A DNA stretch of 64,000 nucleotides, from NCBI GenBank assembly GCA_963730225.1, contig CAVSQX010000005.1, positions 1 to 64,000 on the forward strand, written 5' to 3'. Both the position numbers and the translations under genes were made by a program. Under the pieces are notes generated by a model. It had not been told where the DNA came from and ran no database searches. It saw only the letters and a list, made by a program, of their open reading frames with translations. The first letter of the stretch is position 1. Each line of letters begins with the position of its first letter. The DNA comes from CAVSQX01 sp963730225. Lineage in GTDB: Bacteria; Planctomycetota; Phycisphaerae; Tepidisphaerales; Tepidisphaeraceae. Shown here in pieces: positions 10,544 through 19,097 of the stretch.

Positions 10544-10582
10544 GAAAAAACTCCCGGACGCACCAGCGTCCTGAAAAACGAT

Positions 10583-10606
10583 CCACCGCGCCGGTTGGCG
10601 CGGTGG
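10583..10606 (-). promoter_or_regulatory. Perfect 10-bp hairpin in the greA leader (attenuator-like)
   Basis: CCACCGCGCC (10583-10592) and GGCGCGGTGG (10597-10606) are perfect complements around a 4-nt loop. On the minus strand the hairpin is followed by ATCG and five T residues, which resembles an intrinsic terminator, and it ends 40 nt before the greA start codon. It could be the terminator of an upstream transcript or a leader attenuator. In E. coli the greA leader is known to be attenuated; the analogy here is inference. Confidence 0.6.
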
Positions 10607-10849
10607 TCGAAGCTTCAGCCAGTCAAAGTTTACCCCGCCAGGGTGGTTTGGCCAATATGAAAGCAAAAAGAAAAGCGACCCCGGAATTGCCGGCCGGGCC
10701 CGCAAGCCGGTCCGCGGCCCGGGTGCCGATGATCGCGCCGTTGACCATCACACCCTGGGCCGTCGGGCCGGCCCGCGCCGGCGCTTGGGTCGGATAACGA
10801 ACCGACCGCCTGACAGACGCCAGCGGGTGCGTGGGATTTTCAAAATTAT
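10607..10849. other. GC-rich intergenic stretch
   Basis: This stretch lies between the greA leader hairpin and the end of the sigma-factor fusion gene. It is rich in CCGGGC/GCCCGG runs that could form structure, particularly at 10680-10790. No frame has recognisable protein features, and I see no clear promoter. Confidence 0.4.
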
Positions 10850-13164
10850 CTATCTTTTCCGTCGCCGTCGCCCGCCCAGGAGCAGTGTCGCCGTCGCAAG
10901 CAACCCGAGGCCGACCGGCTCGGGAACCGAAGGGGCCACCTGATCGGTCGCCTGTGCGCTGATGGGCGGTGCGTCAGAAGCGTCGGCGGTCACGGCGAAG
11001 TAGCTAATTCCGCTGGCCGCCCCGGAAACCAGGTCGTCGGCCGTGTCAAGGGAAAACGTCGCCGGTGGAACCGGCTGCCACGCGTCGGAACCGTAGGTCC
11101 ACAGTTGCACCGACGATTCGCTGGCCCCCAGGCTTTGCACCAGAGCCGAATCGTAGCGAACCGTCAAATCCGCCGAAGCGATGCTGTCGCTCGTCGGATC
11201 CACCTGCCACATGCCGATGGGCATCCCGCCCAACCCGGCCAGGCTGGGCAAATCGGAACGATCGGGCGCCACCAGCGACAACGCCGGCGGCTCGGAGCAA
11301 TTGCTGCTCGTCGGATCGATCTCCACGCTGTTGACCAAATCGAGCGTCGAATCGCTGGGATCGGCACCCACATCAGCGACGACCCCTTTTCCGACGGCAT
11401 CAGCAACAAGGTCAATCGTCCGTGATTCTGGGCGTACCAGCCGGCACTGCCGTTGGCGGGATTCGCCGTGTCATCGCGGATTCCCTGAATGGACGAGAGA
11501 TTCAGCGTGCGATCCACGCCTGAGCCGTCGGCGATCACTTGTCCGTTGATGTTGAGCACTCCACTGCGATTGACCGTGCCCCAGCCGCTCAACACGCCGT
11601 TGCTGTCGGTGACCAATCCGGTCTGCGTCGGAATCCGCACGACGGCTGAAGCGGTCTGCGATGCGCCGCCGCGGCCGGCCAGCAAAACTCGGCTGGAGGT
11701 AATCGTAAATCCCGATGAGGAGTTGGTCGCGCTGGTTGTCACGGCCGGCGGCAAATAAAGGTTCCCCGCCTCGGAAGCGAAATCCGCGAACCCACCACCG
11801 CCTCCACCGCCTCCACCGCCGCCCCCACCACCACCGCCGGCAATGGATGCGTGGGCAATCGACGCGCTGTCGGGCAGATGATCGGGCGCGTCGGTGGGAT
11901 TGCTGGCCGCCGACGTCGAGGCGGATGCCGTTGCCGAGCCGGACGTAGACGAATCCGCGTCGGCCGCGCTCGAGGAATTATCATCAGCCGGTGGATGCGT
12001 CGATGTGGCCGCGGGAGCCGCCGGCGCACTCGAAACGCCGGTGTTGGTGGACGAATTCGAGGCCACCGCGGCCAGAGGCGCCGCCGCACTGGCCGGCAAT
12101 ACCACCGGCGGGGTCGAAGTCGCCGCGATCGCCGGGCTCCTGGCCGATGCGTTCGGAACCGGCGTCGACCACGGTGCAATCGCCACGGCCGGCGCCGGCG
12201 AGGATTTTGGCGCGATGGGAGTTGTCGGCGTCGCATCCACCCGCAGCGGCAACGTGAGCGGCTGAAATAACGGGCGAACCAGGCTTTGAATCTCGCGGTT
12301 GATGATCTGCCCGATGTCGATCTTCGGCAGCATTCCAAACGCCTTGGCTCCCAGCGACAACCCAACGATGCACAAAAGCCCCCCGGCGAATTTCGCTTTT
12401 CCGATCGCCGCTGCCGCCATCGCCCGCCGCGTCAGACCGATCACCCGCGCCGAGGTAAGACCGATTCCATTGTGTCCGTGGGCCAGCGCCGTGGCCGCAT
12501 GCGAAGTGGCCGCCACCAGCGAATGCGAAATCGAGGATTGAATCGTGCTGCGGAGCAGAAACGGCAGCATCGCCGCGGAAAAGTTAATGCCGCGGCCGGT
12601 GAGCCGGCCGGCCAGCATCTCGCGCCCACGGAAAATGCGAACGCCCAGCGTGCTGGGCTTGCAGCCCAGCTCCGCCGCCATCTCATCGCGCGACAGTCCG
12701 CCAAAATAATGGAGAATCAAGGGAAGCCGATATTTGCTCGGAAGTTTGTCCAGCTCGTCGTGGAGGACGGCTTTCATCTCCTCCAGATCCGCCGGGGGAA
12801 GGCGATCGCCGTTGTTGGAATGGTGCCGCACGATCTGCTCGTTGTGATGGCGCTCTTCCCGGTTCTTTCGTCGTTTTTTCGATCGGCGAATGTCCAGCGA
12901 CAATCGCGTCGCCACCTGCTGCAACCACGGGCCAAGAGCCTTGATCTGTGCGCCTTTTTTCGCCTGAAGCGCCAGGGTGAGAAACACGGCCTGGGTGGCG
13001 TCTTCCGCGTCGTGCTTGTCCTTGGTCACGCGCTGGCAAACCGCGAAAACCATGGCCGCGTAACGGCGCACGATCTCCTCGAACGGCCGTTGGTGACCGT
13101 ACTGCATGAATTCGGCGAGCAGTTCCTGCCCGCTCGACGGCGCCCGGTTCAAGGAGCTGTTCAA
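10850..13164 (-). CDS. ECF sigma factor fused to a transmembrane segment, low-complexity linker and PEP-CTERM-like surface domain (one frameshift)
   Basis: The start is a TTG at 13164 behind GGAGG. Residues about 20-95 are sigma region 2 and about 130-190 are region 4 with its helix-turn-helix (DEMAAELGCKPSTLGVRIFR). A hydrophobic segment (about 255-285) probably crosses the inner membrane. Next come a Ala/Pro/Ser/Thr-rich linker, a run of about 17 glycines and a beta-rich domain. The product ends VPEP, a hydrophobic stretch and RRRRKR, which is a PEP-CTERM-like sorting tail. At 11383-11390 the frame must move by -1 to reach this tail; the unshifted frame runs on to 11164 with an implausible arginine/tryptophan-rich end. 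ECF sigma factors with C-terminal extensions are known in Planctomycetota. A sigma factor tethered to its own outward-facing sensor is the likely design. Confidence 0.75.
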
Positions 13165-13206
13165 TCAGCCTCCGCGATAAAAGACGCCGCGATCAAATTG
13201 GCGTTA

Positions 13207-13905
13207 CTAGGAAAAATCAGTCGACGAATCGTAGCCCGCCAGCGGCGTGGATTCCTGCGGTCGAACCAGAAATCGGGCCAGGTATCCCCCCGCCAGGCCG
13301 ACGGGCATCGCGGCCACAACATCGCTGAAATAATGGGCGTTTTCCAGGATTCGTTCCAGTCCCACGGCGGCGGCGAGTATAAAAAATATCCATCCCCATA
13401 ACGGGCGAATCAGCGCAATCGCCACCGCCAGAACAAAAGCCGAACATTCGTGTCCCGATGGAAAGCTCAGATCGCGCTGATGGAAAAACCCGTACACCCC
13501 CTGCCAAAACGGCTGCAAATAAAACGGCCGAGGCTCACCGGACATGTCAAGCTTGAACGGCCGCGTTCGGCCCACGACCCATTTCAGAACGACGTTGCTC
13601 CCGGCCAGAATTCCCGCCACCAGAACATAAACTCCCTCCCGATACGTGAATTTTCCCAACGCCACCAGCGTAATCACCAGCAACACCGCAAATAAAAATG
13701 TACCCGGCAATTTCCACACCCCGCTGATCCACGCATCGTGGATCACCGAATCGATTCCGCTACGATGCAACGCCGCCGCGATCGGACGGTCCAGCAGCAT
13801 TGCGATGATCAGCAACACAAACCACGCCGACGCCGCCGTGATCCAAAAGTGCCGTCGCAGATGCTGCACGATCTGCGGAACCCGGGCGGCCAGAACTCTG
13901 CTCAT
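13207..13905 (-). CDS. PAP2-family membrane phosphatase
   Basis: The 232-residue membrane protein carries the three acid-phosphatase motifs of the PAP2 family: KWVVGRTRPF, FPSGHECSAF and RILENAHYFSD. The second and third supply the catalytic histidines. Five or six hydrophobic helices surround them. Such enzymes dephosphorylate phosphatidate, undecaprenyl diphosphate or lipid A. The ATG at 13905 has GGAG 8 nt upstream; an open frame extending upstream overlaps the preceding glycosyltransferase and is rejected. The gene begins 13 bp after that glycosyltransferase, so the two probably act together on lipid-linked or lipid A substrates. Confidence 0.88.
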   Translation of the reverse strand: MSRVLAARVPQIVQHLRRHFWITAASAWFVLLIIAMLLDRPIAAALHRSGIDSVIHDAWISGVWKLPGTFLFAVLLVITLVALGKFTYREGVYVLVAGILAGSNVVLKWVVGRTRPFKLDMSGEPRPFYLQPFWQGVYGFFHQRDLSFPSGHECSAFVLAVAIALIRPLWGWIFFILAAAVGLERILENAHYFSDVVAAMPVGLAGGYLARFLVRPQESTPLAGYDSSTDFS

Positions 13906-13918
13906 CTTCACGACTCCG

Positions 13919-15568
13919 TTAAAACGGCCCGGCGCCTTGCGGCCGTCGCATTCCTTTGAAGCCGGTGCATTGCCAGACGGTGTATGATCGGATTTCCATC
14001 CCGTCGCGGCTGACGACGATGTCCGGCAACTGCCGGACGGAATCGAAGGATTCGCGGAGCGGCTCGTAGGCCATGGTTCCGATGTAGATCGCATCTTGAT
14101 TCAGCAATTCCGGCCGATCCAGCCGCCGATCGGGCCACATGTCATACTGCGTGAGCCGTCGACGCACCTGCGGATCGGTCCAATAGGAGCCGGCGAAATA
14201 AGTCTTCGGATGTCCCGGAAGATAAAATTCCAGGCTCGCGGCGTCCTGGTAATCCTCGCATAGAACGAACGAACCGGGGCGAAGTTGCTGTAAATCATAC
14301 GACACGTTTGCCGCGAAGGGGTCGCTGACCCCGCGAAGTTTGTGCATCGGATCGAAGTTCGCCGGCCGGATTCGACAAAATCGAGGGAATGTACGGTTTA
14401 ACCACCCGGCGGTCTGATAAAAAAAATCCATGTCGTGCACGAGCGGCTGCACCGCCAACCCGAACACAATCGCCCCGTATACCCATCCGCGCCACGGCTT
14501 CCACAGCCGACGGCTCCCAAGTCGCGTGGCAAGAAAATAAGCCGTCAGAACCAGCAGCGTGAAATACGCCGGCGCAGGCCCAATTCGCCTGCACCTTGGT
14601 TCGCAGCGAATCCAGCAGGCAGATCACCAGGAACGGCAGCCCGATGCACAAAAGAAACTTCATCTGCCGGCGATAAGGATCGCTGCGACGGGCCATCGCA
14701 TACACGACCGCCCCCGCCATGATCACAAAAAGCGGCGGATTGACGATGCCGATCTGCGAGACGACAAACTCCAGCGTGTTGCCACGCCACAATCCGCCGG
14801 TTTCATTGGTTCCGGTTTGGCTCGCCACGTGCGCCAGCGAAACCCAATCGTGCTGCGCGTTCCAAACGATGACCGGCGCGGACATCGCCAATGCGATCGC
14901 CACCATGATCCACGGCCAGACCGATCGCAGCAAAGGCCGGCTGTCGCGATCCATCAGCAGAAAAATCAGGCACGACGGCAGCCACAGATACATCGAATAT
15001 TTGTCCAGAAACCCCAGCCCCACCACCACTCCCGCAACTGGCCACGCCCATTTCCGCTTTCCCAAAATCGCCGCAGCGGCGAAACACGTCGCCAGCACCA
15101 GCAGGAGAGCAGCGGCGAATCGATGGTCATCGCCAATCCGCTGGCCACGAATATCGGCGTCAGAATTCCAAGCAAGAACGTCCCCAGCGCAATCCGATCG
15201 CTGGAGAAAAGTTTTCGCGTCAGCCAATACCCGCAAACGCAAGTCCCCGCCGCCAGCAACAGCGCAGGAAGCCGCACCGCCGGCATCGTGTTCCCCATCA
15301 CCGAACAGCTGGCGCGAATGATGTACGCAATCAACGGCCCCTTGCTGTAATAACTCCAATCCAGTTGCCGCGACCACGTCCAGTATTGCGCCTCGTCCCC
15401 GGAAAGATCCATCGGGCAATTCTGCGCCAGAAATCGCCAATTGCTCAGCGTTCCAATCAGCAGCGCCACCACAAAGATTTCACGGCAGCGCCGCGGCGTG
15501 AGCCAGGCCATTTGCCACGGCGACTCATTCTCCGCAGGCCAATGCGGCGGCGCATCGGTCAGGTTCAT
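13919..15568 (-). CDS. ArnT-like GT39/GT83 membrane glycosyltransferase (two compensating frameshifts)
   Basis: The N-terminal segment contains LSGDEAQYWTWSRQLDWSYY, typical of the first periplasmic loop of ArnT/PMT-type glycosyltransferases, with the catalytic acidic residues in DEAQY. Many hydrophobic helices follow, then QANWA and APAYFTLLVL. The family moves a sugar from a polyprenyl-phosphate carrier onto lipid A or protein. Continuity requires a -1 step at about 15100-15110 and a +1 step at about 14573-14578; all three pieces clearly belong to one protein of about 550 residues. The ATG at 15568 gives a typical N-terminus. The PAP2 phosphatase gene follows directly. Confidence 0.82.
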
Positions 15569-15621
15569 ATCGCGGCAATATAGATGCCCCCCGCGGCTTA
15601 GACCACTGCGCCCGTCGTCTG

Positions 15622-15630
15622 TGGTATAAT
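15622..15630 (+). promoter_or_regulatory. Extended -10 promoter of the nucleotidyltransferase gene
   Basis: TGGTATAAT is a perfect extended -10 element. It ends 14 nt before the ATG at 15645, so the expected transcript leader is only about 7-8 nt. No -35 box is needed with an extended -10. Confidence 0.6.
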
Positions 15631-15644
15631 CCTTCCGGTGAAAA

Positions 15645-16280
15645 ATGGCTGTGCCGTACGAGCGATTCGAAGCGTTCATGCAAGAGGGCGGCGCGGCGTC
15701 GCTCGCCGTCGCGGGGCGATTTTTTATGCGCGATGATCCCGTTTTCAATACGCTGCGCACGATTGCCGCCAGGCTGAATCAATTGGAGATTCCCTACGCC
15801 ATCGTCGGCGGCATGGCGCTTGTCGCCCACGGTTATGATCGAACCACCGTCGACGTTGATATCCTGGTGCGGCCCGATGATCTGCTCAAAATCCACGAGC
15901 GGCTCGAAGGCCTCGGATATGTCAGACCGTTTCAGGGAAGCAAAAATCTGCGCGATGCAATGACCAAGGTGAAAATTGAATTTCTAACCACCGGCAGCTT
16001 TCCCGGGGACGGCCGAAGCAAGCCCGTGGCTTTTCCCGAACCCGCGCACGTCGCCGTCGAAATCGACGGTATTCGTTATCTCCGCTTGCCTACCCTGGTC
16101 GAACTCAAGCTCGCCTCTGGCATGACCAACGCCGGCCGGCTCAAAGACCTCGCCGATGTTCAAGAACTGATTCGAACGTTGAAGCTGGACCGCAACTTCG
16201 CCCAGCAGCTCAATCCCTATGTCCGCGAAAAGTTCGACGAACTGTGGACCGCCGTCGAGCAGGCGCCCCCGGACGAATAA
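15645..16280 (+). CDS. Nucleotidyltransferase-fold protein (AbiEii/MNT-like)
   Basis: The 211-residue product has the nucleotidyltransferase signature VGGMALVAHGYDRTTVDVDI at about residues 54-73: a GG turn and an arginine-threonine stretch before the paired aspartates DVD that bind metal. A later region, LRLPTLVELKLASGMTNAGR, resembles the C-terminal helices of AbiEii-like or DUF6036-like enzymes. Such proteins transfer nucleotides to tRNA or protein and sometimes act as toxins. No partner antitoxin is adjacent, so a toxin role is not supported. The gene is monocistronic with its own extended -10 promoter and ends convergently to the repeat-protein gene. Confidence 0.75.
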   Translation: MAVPYERFEAFMQEGGAASLAVAGRFFMRDDPVFNTLRTIAARLNQLEIPYAIVGGMALVAHGYDRTTVDVDILVRPDDLLKIHERLEGLGYVRPFQGSKNLRDAMTKVKIEFLTTGSFPGDGRSKPVAFPEPAHVAVEIDGIRYLRLPTLVELKLASGMTNAGRLKDLADVQELIRTLKLDRNFAQQLNPYVREKFDELWTAVEQAPPDE

Positions 16281-16302
16281 CCGCGGCATTCAAAACTCCC
16301 CA

Positions 16303-16328
16303 CGTTTAGCGGCCGCACTTGTGCGGCG
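16303..16328. repeat. TTTAGC-headed hairpin element, copy 1
   Basis: CGTTTAGCG is followed by GCCGCAC, a TT loop and GTGCGGC, a perfect 7-bp stem. It lies between two convergent genes (ends 16280 and 16335). The same core recurs as both arms of the element at 62303-62364. Confidence 0.75.
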
Positions 16329-16334
16329 CTTTCT

Positions 16335-17086
16335 TCACGCAAGCCCCGATTTTCCCCCCGCCGCCGATCGCGCCGCCGTAAAACTTCCAAACAGCCGAGC
16401 CGCCGCCCCATACAGCGCCGGATGTTCTCGGCGAATTGCCGAATCCGAAAGCGGTCCGCCCGATTTTCGCATTTGCCGAAGCTCTCGCACCACATCCGAC
16501 TTTTCCCACAGCCGGCGCTGCCGGATTTTCTCCGGGTCCAACTTCGCCGCCCGCAGGGCCTGATCGTATCCCACAAAATGCCGCACCGCCGCCGCATGCA
16601 GGCCGGGATCGTCCTTCTGAATCGCCCCGCTGTTGAGCGATTGGCCTTCCCGTTGCCGCGATTTCAACTCCGACAAAACCGTGTTCTTATCCCATCGCCG
16701 ATATCGACTCACATCATCGGCATCCAGCCCGGCCGCGTGCAGCGCCCGATCCCATCTTCCAAACAACCTCGGCTGAAGCGATGCAAACGCCGCCCTTCCC
16801 AGTTCGTCGCGACGCTTGGTAACGGCCGACCAATGCAACTCCTCGCCGGCCCGCTTCGACGACTTGATCAGCCGAATAATCGCCCCCTTCGTCCACCGCG
16901 GCCGGCGCGTCACGGCGGCATAGTCGATTCCCGCCAATTCCACCGCCTTGCGATACGCGCAAAATGATACGCCGCCGCCGACACCAGCGGCTGCATCCGC
17001 TTGGCCAGCTCGTTGTACGACAAATCCGCACCTTGCTTGTGCAGCTTAACCAGCGCCGCTTTAATTTTCGTTTTATCCCAAATCAT
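16335..17086 (-). CDS. Four-repeat protein of the homing-endonuclease-associated (HNH_repeat) type (one frameshift)
   Basis: The product consists of four units of about 60 residues. Each unit has W-T/D-K, a helix, a hinge such as QSLNSGAI, then an alanine-rich helix and FGSW/FGRW before AAG. This matches the style of homing endonuclease associated repeats, small DNA-binding helical modules. The first unit starts at the ATG at 17086. A -1 step in the AAAA run at 16961-16964 is needed to connect it to units two to four. No nuclease domain is visible, so it is probably a stand-alone DNA-binding protein. Its role is unknown. It is divergent from truB. Confidence 0.65.
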
Positions 17087-17149
17087 GGTGATCGGCGGTA
17101 AATTACTGTTTTTGCTTCGTTCGCACAACGAGCGTAAACCGGCGTTTTC

Positions 17150-17836
17150 ATGGACGGCATTCTGAGTCTGGACAAACCCGCCGGAATCACTTCCGCCGCC
17201 GCCGTGGCGCGCGTGAAGCGATTGCTGCCGCGCGGCACCAAAATCGGCCACGCCGGAACGCTCGATCCCTTCGCCACCGGCGTGCTGCTGCTGCTGATCG
17301 GCCGGGCCACGCGCCTCTGCGAAACGCTGATGAATCAGCCCAAGCAATATCAGGCGACGGTAAAACTCGGCGCGACAACGCCAACCGACGATTGCGAATC
17401 CGCCGAAACCGTTTCCGCGAATTCGCAACAGGTTCCGCCCGACGAAATCGACCGAATTCTGCCGCAATTCCGAGGTCAAATTCAGCAGGTTCCACCGACA
17501 TTTTCCGCGATGAAAATTGGCGGCCGCCGCGCCTACGCACTGGCCCGCAAAGGCAAAACCGTTTCGATGCCGCCGCGACCCGTGCAAATCGATGAGTTGA
17601 TCGTTCTCGAATATCACTGGCCGTTTCTGCGGCTGCAAATCGACTGCGGCCGCGGAACCTACATTCGCGCATTGGCTCGAGATCTCGGTATGGCCCTGCA
17701 CGTCGGTGGTTATCTGACTCAGCTTCGCCGCACGCGCGTCGGCAATTTCCACGCCGACGCCGCCGCCACGCTGGCCGCACTGACGCCGGAGAATCTCCAG
17801 ACTCATCTCACGCCGATCGGCGACACTCCGCTCTGA
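17150..17836 (+). CDS. truB: tRNA pseudouridine-55 synthase TruB
   Basis: TruB converts U55 in the T-loop of tRNAs to pseudouridine. The catalytic motif GHAGTLDPFATG is intact with the nucleophile Asp39. The PPTFSAMKIGGRRAYALARKG and GTYIRALARDLG motifs are also present. At 228 residues it lacks the C-terminal PUA domain of longer TruB proteins; shorter forms are known in several phyla. The start at 17150 matches the family N-terminus (MDGILSLDKPAG). It stands alone between a divergent gene and sdhC. Confidence 0.95.
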   Translation: MDGILSLDKPAGITSAAAVARVKRLLPRGTKIGHAGTLDPFATGVLLLLIGRATRLCETLMNQPKQYQATVKLGATTPTDDCESAETVSANSQQVPPDEIDRILPQFRGQIQQVPPTFSAMKIGGRRAYALARKGKTVSMPPRPVQIDELIVLEYHWPFLRLQIDCGRGTYIRALARDLGMALHVGGYLTQLRRTRVGNFHADAAATLAALTPENLQTHLTPIGDTPL

Positions 17837-17842
17837 TCGTTT

Positions 17843-17870
17843 TTGCATCGCCTCGCCGCACTTCTATAAT
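17843..17870 (+). promoter_or_regulatory. Promoter of sdhC
   Basis: TTGCAT (17843-17848) and a perfect TATAAT (17865-17870) are separated by 16 nt. The -10 ends 9 nt before the ATG at 17880, which predicts a leader of only about 3 nt. Confidence 0.65.
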
Positions 17871-17879
17871 CGCCGCCGC

Positions 17880-18623
17880 ATGTCCACCGCCGCCGTGCAG
17901 CATCCCCTTCCCGAACTCGGTGGCCGGCATGCGTTCCTTCTCCGCCGATTGCATTCCCTCAGCGGTTTGGTCTTCGGCGGATATCTGATCTTCCATCTCA
18001 TGGTCAACGCGACGCTCGCTCAGACTACGCGCAACGCCGCCGGGCAAACCGTCTATCAAATTCAAGTCGACCAAATCCACGCGCTACCCCTGCTGCCGCT
18101 GCTGGAATGGACGTTCATCTATCTTCCAATTCTCTACCACATTTTTTACGGAATCTGGATCATCGCCACCGGCCAGCCCAACATCCATCGCTACGGCTAC
18201 ACCAAAAACTGGTTCTATTTTCTACAGCGCGTCAGCGCCATCGTGCTGATTTTTTTCATGGCCTTCCACGTGCTGGGCATGAAGGGCTGCTTCGGCGGCG
18301 ACATCGGCCGAGCTCTGACTTTCGTCCCCCAAAATTACGCCGTCCAAAGCGCCGCCCGGCACATGAACGCCGCGTGGTGGGTCTGGTCCGTCGCGTATCC
18401 GATCGGCATTCTCGCCGCCTGCTTTCATCTGGCCAACGGGTTCTGGACCGCCGCCATCACCTGGGGATTGACCGTCAGCGACAAGGCCATTCGCCGCTGG
18501 GGCGTCGTCTGCACGCTGCTCTTTGCATTCACGTTCGGCTGCGGAATGACCGCGCTGGTTTCGCTGGTGGCCATGGGCGCTCCCCCGGCCGATTCCATTC
18601 CATCCACGGAGGTGCAAAAATGA
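17880..18623 (+). CDS. sdhC: Succinate dehydrogenase/fumarate reductase cytochrome b subunit
   Basis: The 247-residue protein has five hydrophobic helices and matches the single-subunit di-heme cytochrome b558 type of succinate:quinone oxidoreductase (Bacillus-like, SdhC). Histidines in HSLSG, IFHLMVN, LYHIFYG, MAFHVLG and ACFHLANG are in positions expected for heme axial ligands. It anchors the flavoprotein/iron-sulfur subunits and passes electrons to quinone. Its stop codon overlaps the start of the DinB-like gene (ATGA), showing translational coupling. Confidence 0.9.
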   Translation: MSTAAVQHPLPELGGRHAFLLRRLHSLSGLVFGGYLIFHLMVNATLAQTTRNAAGQTVYQIQVDQIHALPLLPLLEWTFIYLPILYHIFYGIWIIATGQPNIHRYGYTKNWFYFLQRVSAIVLIFFMAFHVLGMKGCFGGDIGRALTFVPQNYAVQSAARHMNAAWWVWSVAYPIGILAACFHLANGFWTAAITWGLTVSDKAIRRWGVVCTLLFAFTFGCGMTALVSLVAMGAPPADSIPSTEVQK

Positions 18624-19093
18624 ACCGCGAACTGATCGACGAATACGAACGCGGCGGAGAAAAACTAGCCGCCGCCATCCACGGCCTTTCCCGCGAAGAT
18701 CTGCTGGCCACGCCGGTGCCCGGAACCTGGTCGATTCAGCAGATCGTCGTGCACATGATGGATTCCGATCTGATCTGGACCGATCGCACCAAGCGCGTCA
18801 TCGCCGAGGAAAATCCATCGCTCATCGGCTACGACGAAAGCAGATTTGCCCGCCATCTTTTCTACGATGAATGGTCCGCCGACGACGCCGTAAAAATTTT
18901 CGATCTGAACCGTCGAAATTTCGCCAGGGTTCTGCGCCATCTGCCCGATTCCGCCTGGGATCGCCGCGGCACCCACAACGAATCCGGCGAGTTGAAGCTC
19001 CGCGACATGCTGCCGCGAATCGTCAGGCATTTGGATCACCATCTGAAATTCATCTACTCCAAGCGCGAAAAGCTCGGCAAACCGCTTTGGTGA
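18620..19093 (+). CDS. DinB-family four-helix protein
   Basis: The 157-residue product has the DinB/YfiT-like layout: PVPGTWSIQQIVVHMMDSD with the first metal-ligand histidine, a helix pair, and RHLDHHLKF with the other histidines near the C-terminus. The fold usually binds a divalent metal and includes bacillithiol or mycothiol S-transferases. A GGAGGTG ribosome-binding site lies inside the 3' end of sdhC, and the start overlaps the sdhC stop by 4 bp. Its place between sdhC and sdhA is unusual; a role in thiol-based protection of the complex is speculation. Confidence 0.82.
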   Translation: MNRELIDEYERGGEKLAAAIHGLSREDLLATPVPGTWSIQQIVVHMMDSDLIWTDRTKRVIAEENPSLIGYDESRFARHLFYDEWSADDAVKIFDLNRRNFARVLRHLPDSAWDRRGTHNESGELKLRDMLPRIVRHLDHHLKFIYSKREKLGKPLW

Positions 19094-19097
19094 ATCC

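Noticed and set aside
15645..16280. Type IV toxin-antitoxin module based on the nucleotidyltransferase
   Set aside because: No antitoxin-like gene is adjacent; the neighbours are a glycosyltransferase and a convergent repeat protein.
16910..17848. 312-codon minus-strand frame opposite truB
   Set aside because: Most of it is antisense to truB. Only the last part, from the ATG at 17086, is real, as the N-terminus of the repeat protein.
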